The notes under the pieces were generated by a model that saw nothing but the letters and a program-made list of their open reading frames with translations, had not been told where the DNA came from and made no database searches. Position numbers and translations under genes: made by a program. This document shows, piece after piece, positions 56,502 through 64,000 of a stretch of DNA of 64,000 bases. The stretch lies in NCBI RefSeq assembly GCF_000717055.1, contig NZ_JNXI01000027.1, positions 186,001 to 250,000 of the forward strand. Direction: 5' to 3'. Numbering within the stretch: the first letter of the stretch is position 1; each line of letters starts with the position of its first letter. The DNA is from Streptomyces iakyrus (GTDB lineage: Bacteria > Actinomycetota > Actinomycetes > Streptomycetales > Streptomycetaceae).

Positions 56502-59500
56502 TCAGCCCGCCGGACCGGGCATGAGCATCTCGGCCGGGAACAGTCCCAGCCGGTGCGCCACGGCCGCCGCCTCGCCCCGCCCGGAGACGCCGAGTTTGCC
56601 CAGGATGTTGGAGACGTGGACGCTCGCGGTCTTCGGTGAGATGAACAGCTCCTGGGCGATGCGGCGGTTGGTGTGGCCGGCCGCGACCAGGCGCAGCACG
56701 TCCCGTTCCCGGCTGGTGAGCCCCAGGGCCTCGGCCGGGTCGGCGGGCGCGGGGCCGGGCGCCGCGGCGGGCGTGAGCGGGAGGCGGGCGCGCCGGCCGA
56801 GGGTGGTGGCGGCGTCGGCGAGCGGCCGTGCGCCGAGGTGGCGGGCGGCGGCGTGGGCGAGCCGGAGCAGTTCCGCGGCGCGCTCGCGCTCGTCCTCGCC
56901 GCCGCACGTCAGCAGGGACTCGGCCAGGCGGTAGCGGACGCGGGCGAGGTCGTAGGGCCGGCCCAGGGGTTCGAAGGCGGTGACCACCTCCGACCAGGTG
57001 TCCGAGGTGCTCCGGTCCGCGGCGCGGTGGAGTTCGGCGCGGACCCACTGTTCGTGGGCGTACCAGACGGGGGCGTGGGTGGTGAGGCGCTTCACGGCGG
57101 CGAGGATGCCGTCCAGGACCTGCTCGCGGCCCTCGCGGGCGGCGGGCAGCGCCCGGGCCTCGGCCTCGGCGGTGGCCGCCTCGAGCAGCAGCGGCCAGGC
57201 GTAGCGCAGGGTTCCGAGCGGGAAACCGGACTCCAGGGTGCGGGCCAGTCCGGCGCGGGCGTCGGCCAGGCGTCCCTCGGCGGCGGCGACGGCGATGGCG
57301 AGGCGGGAGATCGGCAGGTCCTGCTGCGGCATGGGGTCGTGCGGGCCGTAGGAGGCGCGGGCGTCGGCGAGGTGGCGGGCGGCCTCGGCCACTTCGCCGC
57401 GGGCGAGTGCGAGGAAGGCCAGGCTGTGTGCGCCGGATCCGTACGGAGCGGCCGTCCGGCCCATCCGCTGGGCGCTGACGGCCGCCTCCGCCGCCTCGTC
57501 CCAGCGGCCCAGGGAGATGAGCGACTCGGCGAGGTTGCCCCAGACCCAGCCCTCGGACTCGGTCAGGCCCATCCTGCCGGTGAGCCGCAGGCCCTCGCGC
57601 AGGATGTTCACGGACTCCTCGGAACGCCCGATGCCTTCCAGGGTGGAGGGCAGGTTCACATGGCTGCGGCCCACGACGACTGCGAGACCACGGGCCACGA
57701 CGTCGTCCCTGACCTCGTACATGTGGGCCAGCCCGGCCTCGATCTGCCCGGCCTCGACCATGAGCCCGCCGAGGGTGAGCCGGGCGTTGGACTCGATCTC
57801 GTCGGCGCCCACCATGCGCGCGTACTCGACGGCCCGCTCGGCGGCCGTGAGGGTGTCGGGGCCGGGCTCGCGGAGCATGGACCAGTGGGCGGCCGTGGCC
57901 AGTACCTCGGCGTGCACCTCGGACGGCGGCAGGCCGCGGACCAGGTCCTGCGCGGTGGCGATCTCCTGCCAGCCGTCGCCCCGGGCGAGCCGCTGCACCA
58001 GCCGGGAGCGCTGGATCCAGAACCAGGCGGTGCGCAGGGGGTCGTTCTCCTGCTCCAGGAGGCGCAGCGCCCGCTTGGTGATCTTCAGGGCGCGTTCGCG
58101 CTCCCCGCAGAGCCGTCCGGCGACGGCCGCCTCGGCCAGCAGGTCCAGGTAGCGCAGCGCGGTCGTGGCCGGATCGCAGCCGCAGGGAGGGTAGACCTCG
58201 GCGTAGTCGACGGGGCGCAGGGACTCGCGTACGGCCTCAGGGGCGGTGTCCCACAGGTCCATCGCGCGTTCCAGCAGCCGGAGTTGTTCGGCGTAGGCGT
58301 GGCGGCGGCGGGCCTGGACGGAGGCTTCGAGGACGGCGGGCAGGGCCTTGGCGGCGTCGTGGGCGTGGTACCAGTAGCTGGCCAGGCGGGCCGCCCGCTG
58401 GTCGGCGGGGACGAGGGCCGGGTCGGTCTCCAGGGCCTCGGCGTAGCGGCGGTTGAGGCGGGAGCGTTCGCCGGGGAGCAGGTCGTCGCTGACGGCCTCG
58501 CGAACCAGGGAGTGGCGGAAGCGGTAGCAGTCGTCGCCGGGTGCGGGGGCGAGGATGCCGGCGTTCACGGCGGCCCGCAGTGCCTCGATGAGGTCGTCCT
58601 CGGCGAGCCGGGCGACGGCGGACAGCAGCCGGTACTCGACGGTGGAGCCGCCCTCGGCGACGATCCGGGCGACCTGCTGGGCGGCCTCGGGCAGCCCTTC
58701 GACGCGGACGAGCAGCAGGTCGCGCAGGGAGTCGGTCAGGCCGGTGCGGCAGCCCTCATGGGCGGCGACGGCGAGCTCCTCGACGAAGAAGGCGTTGCCG
58801 TCGGAGCGTTCGAAGATCGCGTCGACCTGGTCCGGCTCGGGTTCCCGGGCGCGGATCCCGGCGATCTGGCGGCCCACCTCCTCGCGGTTGAAGCGGGCGA
58901 GTTCGAGGCGGCGGATGGTGCGGAGCCGGTCGAGTTCGGCGAGGAGGGGCCGGAGCGGGTGGCGGCGGTGGATGTCGTCGGAGCGGTAGGTGGCGAGGAC
59001 GACGAGGCGGCCGGTGCGCAGGGTGCGGAAGAGGTAGGAGAGCAGATGCCGGGTGGAGGCGTCGGCCCAGTGCAGGTCCTCCAGGGCGAGGACGACGGTG
59101 TGCTCGGTGGTGACGCGTTCCAGCAGGCGTGCGGTGAGCTCGAAGAGGCGGGCCATGGCGTCCTCGTCGTGCCGCCCGGCCCTCGACTCGCCCAGCTCGG
59201 GCAGCAGCCGGGCCAGTTCCTCCTCCTGGCCGGCGGCCGCGGCGGCCAGCTCGCCGGGGAGTTCGCGGCGCAGGGCGCGCAGCGCGGTGGAGAAGGGGGC
59301 GAAGGGCAGCCCGTCGGCGCCGATCTCCACGCAGCCGCCGAGTGCGACCACCGCCCCGCGGCTGCGGGCGGACGCGGCGAACTCCTCGACCAGGCGGGTC
59401 TTGCCGACTCCGGCCTCCCCGCCGATGAGCAGCGCCTGCGGCTCGCCCTCGCGGGCGCGTACGAGCGCGTCGTGCAGCGTGCCCAGTTCCTCGGCACGGC

Positions 59501-59546
59501 CGACGAACACGGGGCTGACGGACCGGGTCTCCACGGCCCCGAGCAT
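56502..59546 (-). CDS. LuxR-family ATP-binding regulator (LAL/MalT-like)
   Basis: About 1014 residues. The N-terminal AAA/NACHT-like ATPase has Walker A GGEAGVGKTRLVEEFA and Walker B VVLALEDLHWADASTRHLLS. A long helical repeat region (about 330-930) follows. The C-terminal LuxR HTH is LTSRERDVLRLVAAGHTNRR then IAQELFISPKTASVHVSNIL. The start is placed at ATG 59546 (MLGAVETRSV, just ahead of VFVGRAEELGTLHDALVRAR). A longer frame from 59678 would read through a 38-bp palindrome and overlap the upstream gene. LALs often activate secondary metabolism or sugar-use genes, but no cluster is adjacent. Confidence 0.88.
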   Translation of the reverse strand: MLGAVETRSVSPVFVGRAEELGTLHDALVRAREGEPQALLIGGEAGVGKTRLVEEFAASARSRGAVVALGGCVEIGADGLPFAPFSTALRALRRELPGELAAAAAGQEEELARLLPELGESRAGRHDEDAMARLFELTARLLERVTTEHTVVLALEDLHWADASTRHLLSYLFRTLRTGRLVVLATYRSDDIHRRHPLRPLLAELDRLRTIRRLELARFNREEVGRQIAGIRAREPEPDQVDAIFERSDGNAFFVEELAVAAHEGCRTGLTDSLRDLLLVRVEGLPEAAQQVARIVAEGGSTVEYRLLSAVARLAEDDLIEALRAAVNAGILAPAPGDDCYRFRHSLVREAVSDDLLPGERSRLNRRYAEALETDPALVPADQRAARLASYWYHAHDAAKALPAVLEASVQARRRHAYAEQLRLLERAMDLWDTAPEAVRESLRPVDYAEVYPPCGCDPATTALRYLDLLAEAAVAGRLCGERERALKITKRALRLLEQENDPLRTAWFWIQRSRLVQRLARGDGWQEIATAQDLVRGLPPSEVHAEVLATAAHWSMLREPGPDTLTAAERAVEYARMVGADEIESNARLTLGGLMVEAGQIEAGLAHMYEVRDDVVARGLAVVVGRSHVNLPSTLEGIGRSEESVNILREGLRLTGRMGLTESEGWVWGNLAESLISLGRWDEAAEAAVSAQRMGRTAAPYGSGAHSLAFLALARGEVAEAARHLADARASYGPHDPMPQQDLPISRLAIAVAAAEGRLADARAGLARTLESGFPLGTLRYAWPLLLEAATAEAEARALPAAREGREQVLDGILAAVKRLTTHAPVWYAHEQWVRAELHRAADRSTSDTWSEVVTAFEPLGRPYDLARVRYRLAESLLTCGGEDERERAAELLRLAHAAARHLGARPLADAATTLGRRARLPLTPAAAPGPAPADPAEALGLTSRERDVLRLVAAGHTNRRIAQELFISPKTASVHVSNILGKLGVSGRGEAAAVAHRLGLFPAEMLMPGPAG

Positions 59547-59595
59547 CGCACGCGGGTCCGACAGTGCGGCACCGGTTTTCCGCGCAACGGCCGGA

Positions 59596-59633
59596 GCAGC
59601 GGCCCTCGTTCCCGCGGGAACGAGGGCCGCTGC
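59596..59633 (-). terminator. 38-bp perfect palindrome between small gene and LAL regulator
   Basis: The arms (59596-59614 and 59615-59633, e.g. CAGCGGCCCTCGTTCCCG) are exactly complementary with no spacer. It lies 41 bp past the stop of the upstream 61-aa gene and 50 bp before the LAL start, so it probably terminates the former. No T run. Confidence 0.6.
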
Positions 59634-59674
59634 CTGTCGGACGGCCACGGCCGGGGCCGGTCCCGCCGCGGTGT

Positions 59675-59860
59675 TCACGCGGTCCGGGCGGACCGTGGCC
59701 GCCGGAAGAGGCGGCTATGGCTCTCGTGCTCGGCGGTGTCCGTGTTCGCCTGGTGGCGGGCGGCGCGGCGGGCCCGGGCCGCCTCGCGGACCAGACGCTC
59801 GTGGTCGGCCCGGCGGATGAGGTCGGAGGTGCGCAGCTGCTGGAGCTCGTACTCGTGCAT
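59675..59860 (-). CDS. Small conserved Arg/Ala-rich protein, 61 aa
   Basis: MHEYELQQLRTSDLIRRADH then ERLVREAARARRAARHQANT and a Ser/Arg-rich tail. This N-terminus belongs to a small Streptomyces family with an amphipathic helix and basic tail. AGGAC lies upstream of the ATG. It is on the same strand as the LAL regulator and separated from it by the palindrome. Function unknown. Confidence 0.7.
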   Translation of the reverse strand: MHEYELQQLRTSDLIRRADHERLVREAARARRAARHQANTDTAEHESHSRLFRRPRSARTA

Positions 59861-59989
59861 GGTGTGTCCTTCGAGGAGTGGCCGGTCACGGAGTGTTTCT
59901 CCGTGATGACCTCACTCTCGTCCCCCAGGCGGGGCCGCCACATCGGGAGAGTTCCGCATCTTCGGCGACGGGAGGGGCCTTAGACACGG

Positions 59990-60044
59990 CTGAGGGGCCT
60001 CAGGGGTTCCGTAAGGTGCTTACGGAACCGCCTGAGACCCCTCA
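59990..60044 (-). terminator. Strong terminator after the 178-aa membrane protein gene
   Basis: GGTTCCGTAAG - GTG - CTTACGGAACC is the inner perfect stem. CTGAGGGG and CCCCTCAG with CCTCAGG/CCTGAG extend it to about 26 pairs. It begins 15 bp after the stop. Confidence 0.82.
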
Positions 60045-60058
60045 GGAAGCGCGTGCTC

Positions 60059-60595
60059 TCAGCTCGCTGACGGCAGTCCGAGCAGGACGCCGGTGTACTT
60101 GAGGACGGCCAGGAACAGGCCGATGACGCCGAGCGCGACGCCCGCCCAGGCGACGGACTTGATCCAGGGGGCCTGGATCCGGCCCGGCGTGCCGAAGGCG
60201 GGCCGGGCGAGCGTCACGACGCCGGTGACCAGGGCGATGAGCGCGAACAGGCCGCCCCACAGGGCCGTGGTCTGCCAGGCGTCGCCGTAGACCGCCTGGA
60301 TCTGCTGGGCCACGCCCGCGTTCTGGGCGGTCTCCAGCTGACCGATGAGGTTCTGGCGCGCGGAGGCGACGGTGCCGATCCAGCTGCCGGTGAGGGAGAC
60401 GACGCCCAGGGCGGCGGAGACCACGGCGGCGGCACCCTGTCCGACACCGAAGGGGCGCTCCTCCTTGGTCTGCGCGTCGTCGGCCGCGGCCGGGACCTCG
60501 GTCTGGGGCACCTCGTCGGACTTGGTGGTGTCCACCGCCTTCTCGTCGGTCGTGGCCTGGGTGGCCTCGGTCTCGTCCACTGCGTTCGTTGCCAT
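60059..60595 (-). CDS. Four-helix membrane protein of unknown function
   Basis: 178 residues. An acidic Thr/Glu/Asp-rich N-terminus of 45 residues (NAVDETEATQATTDEKAVDT) is followed by four probable membrane helices. Examples are GAAAVVSAALGVVSLTGSWI, TALWGGLFALIALVTGVVTL and VAWAGVALGVIGLFLAVLKY. An extracellular loop holds QNLIGQLETAQNAGVAQQIQ. Start at the ATG reading MATNAV; the open frame extends upstream into the next gene without a signal. Family not recognised. Confidence 0.8.
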   Translation of the reverse strand: MATNAVDETEATQATTDEKAVDTTKSDEVPQTEVPAAADDAQTKEERPFGVGQGAAAVVSAALGVVSLTGSWIGTVASARQNLIGQLETAQNAGVAQQIQAVYGDAWQTTALWGGLFALIALVTGVVTLARPAFGTPGRIQAPWIKSVAWAGVALGVIGLFLAVLKYTGVLLGLPSAS

Positions 60596-60630
60596 GTCTC
60601 GCACCGTAGGGTCGCTGTCTGAGAAGTCTC

Positions 60631-61203
60631 TTAATGATCGTCGTGAGCGGCACGCGCGCGTGCGGCGCGCCACTCGGGCGCCAGCACCGACCAGACTTCG
60701 AGATCGTGCCGTAGCCCACCATAGGGGTGGGCCTCGCGCCGCACACCGTCCCGGGCCATGCCGAGGCGCCGCGCCACGTTCAAGCTGGGCCGGTTGGCGG
60801 AGGCGGCGACCCATTCGACGCGGTGGATGCCGCGCTGCTCGACGGCCCAGTCGATGAGGACCCGCATCGCGCGGGTGACCAGGCCGCGGCCCGTGGCGGC
60901 CGGCTCCAGCCAGCACCCGACCTCGCAGTTTCCGGTCGCCGCGTCGAAGTTCAGGAACAGCACCCCGCCCACCAGCGTCCCCTCCAGCCACAGGCCGTGC
61001 AGGGAGCCGGTGTCGGCGGCGCGCATGTCGGCGTAGCGCTGGAGCTTGGCCCGGGCCGAGGGCAGGTCCGTCTCGGTCGTGCCGAACGGGATGTACTGCC
61101 CGATGAACTCCCGCCCCCGTTCCAGGTGCGCCAGGAACTCCCCGGCGTGCCAGGGTTCCAGGGGCCTCAGCTCGGCGTCGTCACCCAGGGATATCGCGTA
61201 CAT
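60631..61203 (-). CDS. GNAT-family acetyltransferase (RimJ/RimL type)
   Basis: 190 residues. RimJ/L-like pattern: LRPLEPWHAGEFLAHLERGR at the start, CEVGCWLEPAATGRGLVTRA (acetyl-CoA loop), RVEWVAASANRPSLNVARRL and GMARDGVRREAHPYGGLRHD. These modify ribosomal-protein N-termini or small amines. The ATG at 61203 lies within the last 23 bases of the MMPL gene, with GGAGGAG eleven bases upstream, so the two are translationally coupled. Confidence 0.9.
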   Translation of the reverse strand: MYAISLGDDAELRPLEPWHAGEFLAHLERGREFIGQYIPFGTTETDLPSARAKLQRYADMRAADTGSLHGLWLEGTLVGGVLFLNFDAATGNCEVGCWLEPAATGRGLVTRAMRVLIDWAVEQRGIHRVEWVAASANRPSLNVARRLGMARDGVRREAHPYGGLRHDLEVWSVLAPEWRAARARAAHDDH

Positions 61204-63427
61204 CCCGCTGCCGCTCCTCCTCCGCCAGGACGTCCGCCACCTCGGCGTCCGTCGCGGCGGCCAGCCTCTCATGGGCGGCGCGGCTCTCGGGCGGCTCGAT
61301 GCTGATGCGCGGCATGCGCTTGTCCAGCCAGCGGGGCAGCCACCAGTTGGCGCCGCCGAGCAGGTGCATCAGGGCCGGGACGAGCAGGGTGCGCAGCACG
61401 AAGGCGTCCAGGGCGACGGCGGCGGCCAGGGCGATGCCGAACATGGCGATCACCCGGTCGCCACTGAGGACGAAGGCCAGGAAGACGGAGATCATGATGA
61501 CCGCAGCCGAGTTGATCACCCGGCTGGTCTCGGCGAGGCCGACGCGCACGGCACGCCGGTTGTCGCCGGTCTCCAGCCACTCCTCGTACATCCGGCTGAC
61601 CAGGAAGACCTGGTAGTCCATGGAGAGGCCGAAGAGCACCGACACCATGATCACGGGCAGGAAGGGCTCGATGGGCCCGGCACTGCCGAGGCCGAGCAGT
61701 TCGCTGCCCCAGCCCCACTGGAAGATCGCGACCACCACTCCGAAGGCCGAGGCCACAGCGGCGACGTTCATCGCGGCGGCCTTCAGCGGGATGCCGACGG
61801 AGCGGAAGGCGAGCAGGAGCAGCAGACAGCCCAGGCCGATGACGACCCCGACGAACACCGGCAGCTTGGAGACGATGACGTCGGCGAAGTCGTCGTAGCC
61901 GGCCGTCATGCCCCCCACCTGCACGTCGAGCGAGGTGCCCGACTCGGCGCGCGGCAGTACCTCGCCGCGCAGCCGGTCGACGAGGTCGCTGGTGTCCTTG
62001 GACTGCGGGGAGGACTCCGGGACGACGGTGAGGTACGCGGTGTGGCCGCCGGCGTCGAAGGTCACCGGGGTGACCGAGGCGACGCCGTCGGTGGCACGGA
62101 GGGTGCCGTCGAGGTTGTCCAGGGCGAGCTTGTCGTCGGCGCCGTCGACCTTCGTGACGAGGGTGAGCGGGCCGTTCACGCCGGGGCCGAAGCCGTCGGC
62201 CAGGAGGTCGTAGGCCTGGCGGGTGGTCGCCGTCTTCGGGCCGTTGCCCTGGTCGGAGGTACCGAGGTGCAGGGAGAAGGTGGGCAGTGCGAGGACGCCC
62301 ATGACGACCAGGGCGACCGCGCCGAGCACCTTGGGGTGGCGTTCCACGAAGGCCGACCAGCGGGCGGCGAAGCCGGTGGGCACCTCGGGTTCCGGCCCGT
62401 GCTCGGCGAGGCGGCGGCGCTCGCGGCGGCTGAGCGCGCGCATGCCGATGAAGGACAGCAGGGCGGGCAGCAGGGTCACGGAGGCGGCGACGGTGAGGAT
62501 CACGGTGAGGCTGGCCGCTACGGCGACGCCGTTGAGGAAGCTCAGCCGGAGGATCAGCATGCCGAGCAGCGCGATGCAAACGGTCGCGCCCGCGAAGACG
62601 ACCGCCCGTCCCGTGGTCGCGACGGCGTTGGTGGCGGCCTCGGTGACGGACAGGCCGCGCTTCAGCCCGCGCCGGTGCCGGGTGACGATGAACAGCGCGT
62701 AGTCGATGCCGACGCCGAGCCCGACGAGCATCCCCAGCATCGGTGCGAAGTCCGCGACGGTCATGGCGTGCCCGAGCAGCACGATCCCGGCATAGGCGGT
62801 GCCGACGCCGACCAGGGCGGTGGCGATGGGCAGCAGGGAGGCGGCGAGCGAGCCGAAGGCGAGGAACAGCACCACCGCGGCGACCATCACGCCGACGATC
62901 TCGGCGAGGTGCCCGCCGGAGGACTCGGTGAGCGCGACGGCGCTGCCGCCCAGCTCCACCTGGAGTCCGTCGGTCTCGGCGCTCTTGGCGGTGTCGACGA
63001 CGGCCCGGGCCTCGCCCTCGGCGATGTCCTCGGCCTGGTCGTCGAAGGTGACCGAGGCGTACGCCGTGCGGCCGTCCCCGCTGATGCGGCCCGTGCCGGG
63101 TCCGTCGTAGGGGCTGGTGACCGAGGCCACCCCGGGGAGGTCCTCGATCCGGTCCAGGGTGCGGGTCATCGTCTGTTCGACGTCGGCGGCGCGGACGCTG
63201 CCGGAGGCGGTGTGCCAGACGACGGTGTCGCTGTCCCCGCCGAGCTGCGGGAAGCCCTCGTGCAGCAGCTCGGTGGCGCGGCCCGACTCGGTGCCGGGGA
63301 CCTGGTAGTCGTTCGAGTACGTGGTGCCGGCGACGGCGGCGCCGGCGGCGACCCCCGCGAACGCGAGGAGCCACAGCAGGACGCTGAGCAGACGGCGCTG
63401 GACACACCAGCGTGCGAGGGCTGCCAC
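61181..63427 (-). CDS. MMPL/RND-family exporter
   Basis: 748 residues with the twelve-helix RND layout. Signature texts are MLVGLGVGIDYALFIVTRHR in the first half and LFGLSMDYQVFLVSRMYEEW in the second, the helix-4/10 proton relays. Two large extracytoplasmic loops follow helices 1 and 7. The start is GTG 63427 (VAALARWCVQRRLLSVLLWL) eight bases after GGGAG; the frame is open upstream. Such proteins export lipids or antibiotics. Coupled to the downstream GNAT, which may modify or protect against the substrate. Confidence 0.93.
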   Translation of the reverse strand: MAALARWCVQRRLLSVLLWLLAFAGVAAGAAVAGTTYSNDYQVPGTESGRATELLHEGFPQLGGDSDTVVWHTASGSVRAADVEQTMTRTLDRIEDLPGVASVTSPYDGPGTGRISGDGRTAYASVTFDDQAEDIAEGEARAVVDTAKSAETDGLQVELGGSAVALTESSGGHLAEIVGVMVAAVVLFLAFGSLAASLLPIATALVGVGTAYAGIVLLGHAMTVADFAPMLGMLVGLGVGIDYALFIVTRHRRGLKRGLSVTEAATNAVATTGRAVVFAGATVCIALLGMLILRLSFLNGVAVAASLTVILTVAASVTLLPALLSFIGMRALSRRERRRLAEHGPEPEVPTGFAARWSAFVERHPKVLGAVALVVMGVLALPTFSLHLGTSDQGNGPKTATTRQAYDLLADGFGPGVNGPLTLVTKVDGADDKLALDNLDGTLRATDGVASVTPVTFDAGGHTAYLTVVPESSPQSKDTSDLVDRLRGEVLPRAESGTSLDVQVGGMTAGYDDFADVIVSKLPVFVGVVIGLGCLLLLLAFRSVGIPLKAAAMNVAAVASAFGVVVAIFQWGWGSELLGLGSAGPIEPFLPVIMVSVLFGLSMDYQVFLVSRMYEEWLETGDNRRAVRVGLAETSRVINSAAVIMISVFLAFVLSGDRVIAMFGIALAAAVALDAFVLRTLLVPALMHLLGGANWWLPRWLDKRMPRISIEPPESRAAHERLAAATDAEVADVLAEEERQRDVRDIPG

Positions 63428-63585
63428 GAAACGTGCTCCCGGATTTGCCTTGTGTGGATCTTTGGCCGGGAACAGTCGTACATGAACTGAACAGCCAGCA
63501 AAGAACGCATGAGCAATGCGCTGCCACTCTGACAAACGAAGGAGATCATTTGTCGGTTTCGTGGGCTTATTCACAGCGGCCGGGC

Positions 63586-63927
63586 TCAGTCGAACTGGTC
63601 CCCCAGCGCCATCACCATCACGCCCGCGATCAGCAGCCACAGTGCCCGCCGGGTACGGCCGCGCGAGCCCAGCACGGCGGCGGATGCGCAGACGGCGGCC
63701 CCGCTCGCGTAGGCGGCCGGGACGAGCGCCGGCGCGGGGCCGGTGAGGCGAAGCACGGCTGCGGCGAGTCCCGCGAGGGTCAGCGCGGCACCGGTGGCGG
63801 CGGCCGTCCAGCGGGCCCGCCGCGCGGCTCCCTCGTCCTGCTCCGGGTCAGCGGCCTCGTCCTGCACGGCGGCCGCCTCCGAGTCCGCCATCTCTGGATC
63901 GGTGCCGGAATCAGGACGTCCACTCAT
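63586..63927 (-). CDS. Small membrane protein, 113 aa
   Basis: An acidic 35-residue N-terminus (SEAAAVQDEAADPEQDEGAA) precedes three probable membrane helices: AATGAALTLAGLAAAVLRLT, ALVPAAYASGAAVCASAAVL and RALWLLIAGVMVMALGDQFD at the very end. Lies 158 bp upstream of the MMPL exporter on the same strand. Family not recognised. A downstream ATG (MADSEAAAV) is an alternative start. Confidence 0.75.
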   Translation of the reverse strand: MSGRPDSGTDPEMADSEAAAVQDEAADPEQDEGAARRARWTAAATGAALTLAGLAAAVLRLTGPAPALVPAAYASGAAVCASAAVLGSRGRTRRALWLLIAGVMVMALGDQFD

Positions 63928-64000
63928 GGCCGAGACGGTAGCGCGCCGGGAGGCGAAAACCGGGTGCGGGGCCCGCGGGCCGGCTGTTAGCGTCCGCTGG

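Overview
High-GC DNA with dense, mostly GTG/ATG-started genes. It carries conservon (cvn) operons, a TTG-started S. griseus-type trypsin, AdpA- and BldD-like sites and actinomycete biotin-carboxylase genes, and gene order closely follows the Streptomyces coelicolor core between cvn1 and the GGDEF/EAL gene beyond ilvBNC (order recalled from general knowledge). The window is therefore Streptomyces chromosomal core. No rRNA, tRNA, CRISPR, prophage or intact insertion sequence was seen.
1-9.4 kb: two tandem conservons, cvnA1(partial)-B1-C1-D1 and cvnA2-B2-C2-D2. Each encodes a membrane sensor-kinase-like protein, a Roadblock protein, a DUF742 protein and a small GTPase. Both GTPase genes lack, in frame, the segment that normally carries the G4/G5 nucleotide-specificity motifs. 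9.4-20.4 kb: accE-accB (acyl-CoA carboxylase), a polysaccharide lyase 8, an SDR, a yceI gene broken by an in-frame TAG, sprT-like trypsin, a YdeI protein, TetR/DMT-exporter divergent pair, and a chloramphenicol-type MFS exporter behind a likely translational attenuator. 20.4-26.3 kb: a degenerate tandem repeat, a Gly-rich membrane protein, a SLATT-like protein, cimA with an isoleucine-type attenuator candidate, and a secreted beta-propeller.
26.4-32.1 kb: a compact nitrogen locus. A ureAB-ureC-aguA-tetR operon (urease plus agmatine deiminase) diverges from an NCS1 permease across a perfect palindromic operator; no urease accessory genes are present. 32.1-49.5 kb: amino-acid metabolism, with ilvE, leuB, proline catabolism (pruA, putA, PucR-type regulator), serA and the attenuated ilvB-ilvN-ilvC operon. 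Interspersed are a Tat-lipoprotein purple acid phosphatase, a GNAT, a 43-aa protein, an ABC-ATPase remnant and a TetR/MFS pair with an apparently leaderless exporter mRNA.
49.5-64 kb: a GGDEF protein with a degenerate EAL domain, a 2-hydroxyacid dehydrogenase, an aldo/keto reductase, a sugar-dehydrogenase-like lipoprotein, a large LuxR (LAL) regulator flanked by small conserved genes, a membrane protein, a GNAT and an MMPL exporter.
Branched-chain amino acid supply (cimA, ilvE, leuB, ilvBNC) is spread over 26 kb in four transcription units. Three of these carry short leader ORFs, suggesting translation-coupled control.
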